A stretch of DNA of 64,000 bases from positions 930,001-994,000 of the forward strand of contig NZ_FNKZ01000002.1 in NCBI RefSeq assembly GCF_900104255.1, given 5' to 3'. Position numbers and translations under genes: made by a program. Origin of the DNA: Pseudoxanthomonas sp. CF385. GTDB lineage: Bacteria > Pseudomonadota > Gammaproteobacteria > Xanthomonadales > Xanthomonadaceae. Each line of letters begins with the position of its first letter. The first letter of the stretch is position 1. A model generated the notes under the pieces. It was not told the DNA's origin, did no database searches, and saw nothing but the letters and a program-made list of their open reading frames with translations. Shown here piece after piece: positions 24,949 through 30,556 of the stretch.

Positions 24949-25631
24949 TTCGTCGCATCCCGGATACAGTCGGCGGGAGACGCGATCGGTCGACCTACGC
25001 ACGCATCCAGCTTCCTTTCTTCCGCGCGCCGCGACAGGGCCTGCTTCGCCTGTTCGCAAAGCGCGACCAGCTGCGTCGTCCGCTGCGGCGCGACGCAGGC
25101 GGCCGTCAGTCGGTCGAGCAGCACGGCTTCATCGCCCTCGGACGACGAGAACATCCGCATCTCGACTTTCTCGATCAGCGCCATCGCGGATGCCTCCCGT
25201 ACGGTCGCATCCGCAGCGGTCGATGCCGTCTTGTCCAGGAGGGCGTTCACCACGTCTTTCCCAGCGACGAGAGTGAGCTCACGCGCCGCCTGCACGGCGA
25301 TGGCCGGCCTGGTGTCATCCAGGCTGTCGATCAGGAACATCCTGAATTCGTTGGTCGGGCCTTGTCCCCGGCTGCTCAGCAGACCGGCAATGGCAATCCA
25401 GCGCGAGCGCGCCTTGTCCTGCGATCGGCGCGGCGCGCCGGTTCGCCACGCTTCCAGAAAGCGAGCCGTTGCGGCCGCGGGATCGGCTTCATACTCGCGG
25501 TAGACCTTCAGACCGGCTTCGTCCTCTTCGCTCATGCCGCCACGCTCGACGACGAGGCAGCCGGCAAGCAGCGGCAGGACGAGCATGAGCGTCATCGCTG
25601 CTGCGATGAGTCTGCGCGACGGATGTCCCAT
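24945..25631 (-). CDS. lipoprotein, helical (possible HEAT-like)
   Basis: Lipoprotein of 228 residues. The signal ends in the lipobox LPLLAGC, with Cys24 lipidated. The mature chain is largely helical; segments such as FRMFLIDSLDDTRPAIAVQAARELTLVAG and DATVREASAMALIEKVEMRMF repeat at about 40 residues in the style of HEAT-like repeats. It ends with a Cys-containing segment (KLDACVGRPIASPADCIRD). It is coupled to the small membrane protein downstream by an ATGA overlap. Confidence 0.7.
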   Translation of the reverse strand: MGHPSRRLIAAAMTLMLVLPLLAGCLVVERGGMSEEDEAGLKVYREYEADPAAATARFLEAWRTGAPRRSQDKARSRWIAIAGLLSSRGQGPTNEFRMFLIDSLDDTRPAIAVQAARELTLVAGKDVVNALLDKTASTAADATVREASAMALIEKVEMRMFSSSEGDEAVLLDRLTAACVAPQRTTQLVALCEQAKQALSRRAEERKLDACVGRPIASPADCIRDATK

Positions 25632-25690
25632 GCGTGCCCCTTACCTTCCTGATGGACGGCATTGTGCAGTACGCGCTGGCCCGACAGCGA

Positions 25691-25717
25691 AAACAACGAG
25701 CCCCGCCGAAGCGGGGC
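25691..25717 (-). terminator. intrinsic terminator
   Basis: Stem GCCCCGC/GCGGGGC with a CGAA loop (25700-25717) is followed on the minus strand by TCGTTGTTTTC. It lies 27 bp past the stop of the following minus-strand gene. Confidence 0.75.
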
Positions 25718-25744
25718 CCGTGTTCTCGCAGAACAGCGCCTGCG

Positions 25745-26218
25745 TCACTGCGCCGGCGCCGCCTCATCGGCGGTCCTGCGCCTGCGATCAAAGCGCGCCC
25801 CCAAGGCCTGCCGCAGGGTGTCCAGGCCGTCGGCCTGGCCGGCGACCTTGAGGTGGGCGTAGCCTTCCAGTGAGGCGACCATCAGGTCGCTGCCCAGCGC
25901 CATTTCGCTGTCGATCAGGCGGTCGTAGACGCGCTGCAGGCGGACGATGACGGGGCGCAGGGCGTCGAGGGCGGCCAGGTCGGCCTGGTAGTCGGCCACG
26001 TCGAAGTTGCGCGGCAGCACGCCCGGGTGTTTGCCGAGGGTGATGACGGCCTGGCGGCAGAAGGCTTCGGACTTGTCGCCCATCTTGGTCAGTTCGCGGC
26101 GTTCGTCGGGGGTCAGGCCGATCAGGCCGGTGAAGCGCTGTTCCAGGGTGTCGATGGCGCCTTCGATGGCGGTCAGGTCCTCTGCGCTGAAGCGCAGGGA
26201 GATGCGGTTCTGGGTCAT
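25745..26218 (-). CDS. conserved helical hypothetical protein
   Basis: Cytoplasmic protein of 157 residues, all-helical. The opening SLRFSAEDLTAIEGAIDTLEQRFTGLIGLTPDERRELTKMGDKSEAFCRQAVITL is followed by VIVRLQRVYDRLIDSEMALGSDLMVASLEGYAHLKVAG. This pattern recurs in a conserved bacterial family without an assigned function that I know of. The start is taken as ATG at 26218, close to the family-like opening; ATG at 26236 is also possible. It is transcribed away from the 21-bp repeat array. Confidence 0.72.
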   Translation of the reverse strand: MTQNRISLRFSAEDLTAIEGAIDTLEQRFTGLIGLTPDERRELTKMGDKSEAFCRQAVITLGKHPGVLPRNFDVADYQADLAALDALRPVIVRLQRVYDRLIDSEMALGSDLMVASLEGYAHLKVAGQADGLDTLRQALGARFDRRRRTADEAAPAQ

Positions 26219-26329
26219 GGTCACTCCGTTGATCACAGTGAAAGGACACGCCGGCGTTCATCGCCGACGCCAGCAGCCTAGCGTGCGTGCGCGGGCATTG
26301 CCTCTCACAAATGCAGCGCAGTGATGGAG

Positions 26330-26676
26330 CGAGATCGAGCTCGGAATGCCAACGATCGGGCTCGGAAAGCCATCGATGGGGCTCGGAATGTGATGTGCCG
26401 GGCTCTGAGCCTTGTGGATCACATTCCGGACGCCAAAGGTTGGCACTCGGAGCTCGATCGATGGAGCTCTGAACGCGATCGATGGCTCTCAATGTGAGAG
26501 AGATCGGGCTCAATGTGCCATCGATGGGTTTCGGAATGTGATCGATGGCTTTCCGAATGCCATCGATGGGGTGGAGGTGCCCGGTGTTTGGGATTCCGAG
26601 CCCCATCGATGGGGCTCGGCGCTCCATGGATGGGGCTCAATGTGAGAGCGATGGGGCTCGGAAAGCCATTCCGGGC
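26330..26676. repeat. array of degenerate 21-bp palindromic repeats
   Basis: About 15 units of consensus ATCGATGGGGCTCGGAATGTG run through the 548-bp gene-free gap 26219-26766. Unit starts with ATCGATGG or one or two changes fall at 26351, 26372, 26457, 26478, 26520, 26541, 26562, 26605, 26626, 26647 and 26668, so spacing is 21 or a multiple of 21 with two single-base slips. Each unit core CCATCGATGG is itself a palindrome. One stretch (26417-26432) has the GGAATGTGAT part inverted. Both strands can be read as open frames because the period is a multiple of three, but the products are plain 7-residue repeats (for example HRSHSET) with no ribosome-binding site, so I regard it as noncoding. Confidence 0.85.
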
Positions 26677-26766
26677 CTACCGGAGCCGCCCCGCCCCCAT
26701 TCCTGTGACACGACAACGCCGCTCAGGCTTACACTCAGCGCCGGGGACAGGGACAGGGACGCACGC

Positions 26767-26973
26767 ATGCACTGGCATATCTATCTGGTCGTTGCCGTGG
26801 GGATGGTGTTTGTCGTGATCCTGAAGCTGGCGGCCGGGCTTTGGGCGGGGGCCGGCTTGTCGCTTCTGCTGCTTGCATTCATGGCGCTGGCCGCCTGGAA
26901 CGGGCGCGAAGAAGAAAGGAAGGCGCGCGCCGCTGAGGCGGAGGCGGGCAAGCCGGACGTGCCGCAAGAGTGA
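26767..26973 (+). CDS. small membrane protein
   Basis: Protein of 68 residues with two hydrophobic helices (YLVVAVGMVFVVILKLA and GAGLSLLLLAFMALAAW) and a charged tail (NGREEERKARAAEAEAGKPD). The start is preceded by three tandem GGGACA units that may act as ribosome-binding sequence. A TACACT box lies 32 bp before the ATG. It stands alone next to the repeat array. No family is recognised. Confidence 0.6.
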   Translation: MHWHIYLVVAVGMVFVVILKLAAGLWAGAGLSLLLLAFMALAAWNGREEERKARAAEAEAGKPDVPQE

Positions 26974-27024
26974 ATGCGGCGTCGGGTGGGCGTTGGCCCC
27001 CTGCACACGACGGTGGACGAAGGT

Positions 27025-27050
27025 ACGTGCGCTTATCCGGGCTACGGGAC
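27025..27050. repeat. REP-like sequence, copy 1
   Basis: GTGCGCTTATCCGGGCTACGGG here is closely matched at 28821-28847 (GCTGCGCTTACCCGGGCTACGGG). Both lie just after genes in the accessory region. This is a common class of interspersed repeat in this family of bacteria. Confidence 0.65.
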
Positions 27051-27078
27051 TATCGCCCGGCAAGCCCCACGATCGTTC

Positions 27079-27480
27079 TCAGAAGCCGAAGGAAAATGAC
27101 TGCCGTATCCGGGCGGGAACGTCGACGCCATTCTTCTTCGCCGGCCTGAAGCGCCATTCCTGAAGCGCAATCACGACGTGGTCCGAGAATTTCGTATCGG
27201 TCGATTCGATGATCTTGAACTCGCTCGCCTTCCCATCCACGCCCACCGTGAAGGACACGACGACCTTGCCCTTGGTTCCATTCATCAAGTGACTGACGGG
27301 GAACACAGGGGCCTTTCCACTGAGTCGCTTCGGCGGAATATCGAACTCGGGACGATCACTCTGCAATGCCGGCGCCTCCCCCAGCTCCGTGTTGTGGCGG
27401 GCGGTTTGTGCTGCCTGATCCTGGGGCGGATCGGCGAGCGCCGGCGACCCGACGAGTGCGAGCATGAGTATCCATTTCAT
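27079..27480 (-). CDS. exported TonB C-terminal-domain protein
   Basis: Protein of 133 residues with a signal peptide (KWILMLALVGSPALADP) and a TonB-type C-terminal domain from about residue 60 (GKAPVFPVSHLMNGTKGKVVVSFTVGVDGKASEFKIIEST, then FSDHVVIALQEWRFRPAKKNG). In TonB itself this domain contacts outer-membrane receptors through an N-terminal membrane anchor; here the N terminus is a cleavable signal, so the protein is a free periplasmic domain of unknown job. The start follows GGAGGAAG. It is monocistronic. Confidence 0.82.
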   Translation of the reverse strand: MKWILMLALVGSPALADPPQDQAAQTARHNTELGEAPALQSDRPEFDIPPKRLSGKAPVFPVSHLMNGTKGKVVVSFTVGVDGKASEFKIIESTDTKFSDHVVIALQEWRFRPAKKNGVDVPARIRQSFSFGF

Positions 27481-27561
27481 AGGCTTCCTCCACAGACTTG
27501 AAGACGATGGGGGCAGCGCACGCTTTCGTAGCGTCTGCACCCGGGCAATGTACGTTGAACG

Positions 27562-28251
27562 CTATCTCTCGATGCTTGCTGCCGATACCGACCCCGACTT
27601 CATGGCCAGCGCTTCGGACAGCAGGGATTCGTAGAGCTGCAGGCGGATGCGTTTGAGGTTGGCGACCATCATGGTGAAGTAGAGCAGGATCAGCCCGAAG
27701 CCAATGAAGAGTTGCCAGTAGGGCATGCCCATCAGCTCGCGCCAGTTGCGGAAGAACAGATAAGCGGACACCAACACCGGCAACACGCCCAGTCGTTCCA
27801 GTCCGCCGGTGAACATGCCGATCTTTGCGGACATCTGCCCGAGCGATAGCCGCGCGACGCGCTGGTGCTCTTCCAAAGTCACTGCCGGGCGTTCGCACAA
27901 CCACGCCAGGATCGTGCGGAAGTGTGGGGAGTCGTGGTCGAGTTGGCTGACCAGCTCTGCACGCCATGCCCACAGTGTCCACCCCAGCACACCATAGGAA
28001 CGGATGATGTCTGGCAGCAGCGCGAGCAAGAACACGGAGAAGCTAATCTGCACCCATGTGATCATCCAGCCGCCGGGCGTCATGACATGGACCAATAGGA
28101 ACGGAATCAACGTGAGCACGGCCGCAACAGCACCCACCATATTGGCAATGCGAAAGAGCCGCGGCGTATTGAGGACCCCTGATGGGCCAGCTGGCACGGC
28201 ACGCAGGCGGCGGTCCAGTTCCGTGAAGCTCAGTGTGTCGTTCGGCGGCAT
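27562..28251 (-). CDS. four-helix membrane protein of unknown function
   Basis: Protein of 229 residues with hydrophobic segments at about 38-60, 65-85, 160-180 and 185-205 (MVGAVAAVLTLIPFLLVHVM; VQISFSVFLLALLPDII; RLGVLPVLVSAYLFF; LFIGFGLILLYFTMMVANL). A cytoplasmic loop of about 70 residues sits between the pairs (WRAELVSQLDHDSPHFRTILAWLCERPAVTLEEHQ). The layout recalls small integral proteins found near toxin or immunity genes, but no family is recognised. It lies 23 bp downstream of the zinc-ribbon gene and is probably co-transcribed with it. Confidence 0.65.
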   Translation of the reverse strand: MPPNDTLSFTELDRRLRAVPAGPSGVLNTPRLFRIANMVGAVAAVLTLIPFLLVHVMTPGGWMITWVQISFSVFLLALLPDIIRSYGVLGWTLWAWRAELVSQLDHDSPHFRTILAWLCERPAVTLEEHQRVARLSLGQMSAKIGMFTGGLERLGVLPVLVSAYLFFRNWRELMGMPYWQLFIGFGLILLYFTMMVANLKRIRLQLYESLLSEALAMKSGSVSAASIER

Positions 28252-28274
28252 GCCACGGTTCCTTGTGGGGAGGG

Positions 28275-28598
28275 TCAGCTCCGCGGAGGCGTCACCGGTT
28301 CGTCGAAGTTCGCGCCGCAGCCGGCGCAATAGTTCGTGCGGCGGAAGAAGCCGGAGGGGCGCAGGTTGAGCCAGGTGGTGTAGCCGCCCACAGGGGTCTT
28401 GCAGCGTGGGCACGCGATGCTGCGCGAGAGGACCACGCAGGCCAGGTAGCCGAACACGAAGGCAAAGCCGGCGAAGCTGTAGACGGCGTGCCCGGAGATG
28501 CCGTGAGCCAGGATCGACCCGGCGGCGAACACGAGGCAAGCGGTGCCGATGCCGAGGTAGCGCGCCTTTCGCTGGCGCAGGTAGTCGCGGATGGTCAT
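28275..28598 (-). CDS. two-helix membrane protein with C-terminal zinc ribbon
   Basis: Protein of 107 residues. Two membrane helices (LGIGTACLVFAAGSILAHGI; YSFAGFAFVFGYLACVVLS) are followed by a zinc-ribbon with two CxxC motifs, CPRCKTPVGG and CAGCGANFD, which would sit in the cytoplasm. The gene starts with MTIR, the same first residues as the lipoprotein gene at 29232, and both are preceded by the same duplicated upstream module. The start at 28598 is preferred; a TTG 12 bp earlier is less likely. Confidence 0.7.
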   Translation of the reverse strand: MTIRDYLRQRKARYLGIGTACLVFAAGSILAHGISGHAVYSFAGFAFVFGYLACVVLSRSIACPRCKTPVGGYTTWLNLRPSGFFRRTNYCAGCGANFDEPVTPPRS

Positions 28599-28694
28599 GC
28601 CCTTCCCCAAGGCTGATGCGCAGAGACTATGCCATGTGCAACTTCGCCCGTCAGGCGGTCACGGCGCCCACGATGCGGTCGGCGGTGTCGGCCA
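28587..28694. repeat. duplicated promoter/5'-end module, copy A
   Basis: This 108-bp stretch covers the first four codons (MTIR) and upstream region of the zinc-ribbon gene plus the 3' end of the short frame before it. It is matched by copy B at 29221-29330. Shared landmarks are ATGACx(C/T)CGC on the minus strand, GACTATGCCATG, and GTCACGG...GATGCG. It looks like a segmental duplication. Confidence 0.75.
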
Positions 28695-28803
28695 GGTGGG
28701 TGAAGCAGTGGGCCAGGCCGGTGCGGGGGAGGACGAGGCTGTCGGGGTGTTGGTGTTCGGGGATGCTGAGCTGGGCCAGCAGGCGCCCGCCCACTAGGGG
28801 CAT
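28651..28803 (-). pseudogene. short open frame, likely 3' remnant of a lost gene
   Basis: An open frame of 50 codons with an ATG at 28803 and the same codon style as real genes. Its end, FTHLADTADRIVGAVTA, is matched by FRRTAETANRIVGTVTA ending at 29285 in copy B, where the frame is broken upstream by TAG. This suggests both are remains of one gene's C terminus carried along by duplication. It could also be a small functional protein. No family is recognised. Confidence 0.5.
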
Positions 28804-28820
28804 GAGTGCAACCCCGGTGC

Positions 28821-28847
28821 GCTGCGCTTACCCGGGCTACGGGTCTA
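28821..28847. repeat. REP-like sequence, copy 2
   Basis: Matches the sequence at 27025-27050 (CTTACCCGGGCTACGGG against CTTATCCGGGCTACGGG). It lies between the short remnant frame and the stop of the lipoprotein gene. Confidence 0.6.
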
Positions 28848-29232
28848 CGCTATCCACCACAAACACGTTCCTGCCGGTGGCGGCGTCCCGCTCCAGTACG
28901 CCTTCAAGCGTCACTCGCTGCATGCGGTCGCGATTCCAGCTTGCTAACGCGTGCGTCTTGAGTGCGTCCCACTCGGGGGCCTTGGCGTTACCCCGCCTGA
29001 TGGCGACATAGACGGTGTCGTCCGTGCAACTGGTCAGCGCAAATGCGTGCCTGCTCGATGTGACGCAGGACGCCAACACGATGGGCTTGTCGAGGTAGCG
29101 CGCGTGATCGTGGGCCAGGGTGTCGATCGACAGCTCGGGCGGCGAGGTGCAGCCCGCGAGGCTTGCACCCACGAAGCATGCCGACGCAAGCATGCTTGGC
29201 CTCTTCCCGCGCGGGTCGTTGCGAATCGTCAT
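28837..29232 (-). CDS. small lipoprotein of unknown function
   Basis: Lipoprotein of 131 residues. The signal sequence ends in ASLAGC, which makes Cys28 the lipid site. The mature chain (SIDTLAHDHARYLDKPIVLASCVTSSRHAFALTSCTDDTVYVAI) looks like a small OB-fold or similar beta barrel with a disulfide. Its small size, lipid anchor and setting beside an Imm35-like gene fit an immunity lipoprotein of the kind used by xanthomonads against T4SS effectors, but no effector is present. The gene begins within duplicated module B. Confidence 0.65.
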   Translation of the reverse strand: MTIRNDPRGKRPSMLASACFVGASLAGCTSPPELSIDTLAHDHARYLDKPIVLASCVTSSRHAFALTSCTDDTVYVAIRRGNAKAPEWDALKTHALASWNRDRMQRVTLEGVLERDAATGRNVFVVDSVDP

Positions 29233-29330
29233 GGCGCTCCCCAGGCCTGATCGGACCGGACTATGCCATGCGCAACCCGCGCCATCAGGCTGTCACGGTG
29301 CCGACGATGCGATTGGCGGTTTCGGCTGTG
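29221..29330. repeat. duplicated promoter/5'-end module, copy B
   Basis: Homologous to 28587-28694. It includes the MTIR start of the lipoprotein gene, the shared GACTATGCCATGCGCAAC block, and a degenerate 3' gene end (minus-strand TAETANRIVGTVTA). The reading frame for that end is interrupted by a TAG at 29360-29362. Confidence 0.72.
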
Positions 29331-29359
29331 CGGCGGAATGGCGGGGCTCCTGTCGGCTT

Positions 29360-29674
29360 CTAGCGAGCACCGGACGCCATCGGGTCACCGGCGCGTTCGT
29401 ACTTCGCGATGTACTCGTCGAGCGGCCGCACCGTACCGGTCTCGATCAGCCGACCGGTCTCTCTCTCCACGATGTATGGCGCGTTGCCCGCCAGCGCGAA
29501 GAGGCTATCGCCTGTCTCGTGGAATTGCTTCGAGGTATAGAAGAACACCCAGCCCCACGGCTTCTCCAACGTGTGCTCATGCAGGATGACGAGGGAATCG
29601 CCTGTCTCTTTGGCGTCGGGCCAGCGCGCCAGCGCTTCCTCGACACGTGCGCTGGCTTCTTCGTAGTCGATCAT
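29360..29674 (-). CDS. YrhB/Imm35-like protein
   Basis: Soluble protein of 104 residues with the YrhB / immunity-protein-35 signature: ARWPDAKETGDSLVILHEHTLEKPWGWVFFYTSKQFHETGDSLFALAGNAPYIVERETGRLIETGTVRPLDEYIAKYE. Imm35 members commonly neutralise polymorphic toxins, while E. coli YrhB is described as a heat-induced chaperone. No toxin is adjacent, so this may be an orphan immunity gene. The start at 29674 has GAGAACGGG before it; an upstream in-frame extension is also open. Confidence 0.8.
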   Translation of the reverse strand: MIDYEEASARVEEALARWPDAKETGDSLVILHEHTLEKPWGWVFFYTSKQFHETGDSLFALAGNAPYIVERETGRLIETGTVRPLDEYIAKYERAGDPMASGAR

Positions 29675-29732
29675 CCCGTTCTCGTCAGTTGCGTTGGCCC
29701 AGCGGACTGAACATCGCATCCCGCCACGCGGA

Positions 29733-30470
29733 TCAGTGACCTGTCGGCCAAGGCGGAAGGCGCACTTCGCGGGCCTTCATTACGCCCTGCCTGACGATCT
29801 CGTAGGCCTCTTGCACGGGAATCCCCTTGAGGCAGCGTACTTGACCGTCGCTGATTCGGTAAGTGTCGGCACGCTCCTTCCACCAAGGCAGCATCCTCTT
29901 CCACGCGTCCGGCGGCACTGCGTCACGCCGGGCGATAGGCTCAGCAAACGTCAGCGGTTTCGCGCGATGGGATAGCGCCTCGTCGACGCCCCGGTAGTCC
30001 ACTTCGCCGCAAGCCGCCCATTGGCCGTCCTCGGTGCGGTGCATGGGGACGCCCTGGTACTTGTGCAGCCAGTTGCCGTCATCGGTAACGGCGACGAACA
30101 GCAAGGCATGCGGGGTGTTGGCGAAGGCGGGGAAGCCGTAGTGGTCGGCCACCTGAAAGGTGACCTCGGTGTTCGCCGTCGTGCCCGCCACGGGTTGTAC
30201 GACGCGATAACGGGCACGGTACAGCTCGTCCATGATGATGCAGCTCAACGTGCCGGTGCGCTTACTCTCTTCTTCGCAGGGATTGGCCATGGGCTCCATG
30301 GAGACCAGCTCTCCTACGAAGACCAGCGTTTCGACAGTGCGCTCATCAGCAGGCTCGGCAGCGGCGGGCAGCACCGTGCCGAACGCCGCGAGCAGGCCGA
30401 TGAGCACACTTATATTGCATGGCTTGATCATCAGGGCCCGCCGTAGCGCTACAGAAATTCGATGGATCAT
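29733..30470 (-). CDS. exported hypothetical protein
   Basis: Protein of 245 residues with a long N-region (IHRISVALRRALMIKPCN) and a signal hydrophobic core (ISVLIGLLAAFGTVLPAAAEPA). The mature chain is beta-rich early on (TVETLVFVGELVSMEP, then RYRVVQPVAGTTANTEVTFQVADHYGFP) and helical late (KRMLPWWKERADTYR). Cysteines occur in NPCEEESK, TLSCIIMDE, WAACGEVDY and VRCLKGIPV, enough for two disulfides. The start at 30470 has AAGGA upstream; ATG at 30431 would give a more standard signal. Function unknown. Confidence 0.65.
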   Translation of the reverse strand: MIHRISVALRRALMIKPCNISVLIGLLAAFGTVLPAAAEPADERTVETLVFVGELVSMEPMANPCEEESKRTGTLSCIIMDELYRARYRVVQPVAGTTANTEVTFQVADHYGFPAFANTPHALLFVAVTDDGNWLHKYQGVPMHRTEDGQWAACGEVDYRGVDEALSHRAKPLTFAEPIARRDAVPPDAWKRMLPWWKERADTYRISDGQVRCLKGIPVQEAYEIVRQGVMKAREVRLPPWPTGH

Positions 30471-30556
30471 GGCATTCCTTCGCATGGCGTCACCGCTAAG
30501 AGCGATGGGTATCGCTTCGCTCAACCATCCTACGTTCTCCATTCCATATGGCGAGT

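Noticed and set aside
26412..26645. Plus- and minus-strand open frames in the 21-bp array giving heptad-like repeats (HRSHSET, NAIDGFP)
   Set aside because: A 21-bp period keeps frames open on both strands by itself. There is no start signal, and the DNA rather than the protein is conserved.
26330..26676. CRISPR array
   Set aside because: Units are contiguous with no unique spacers, and no cas genes lie nearby.
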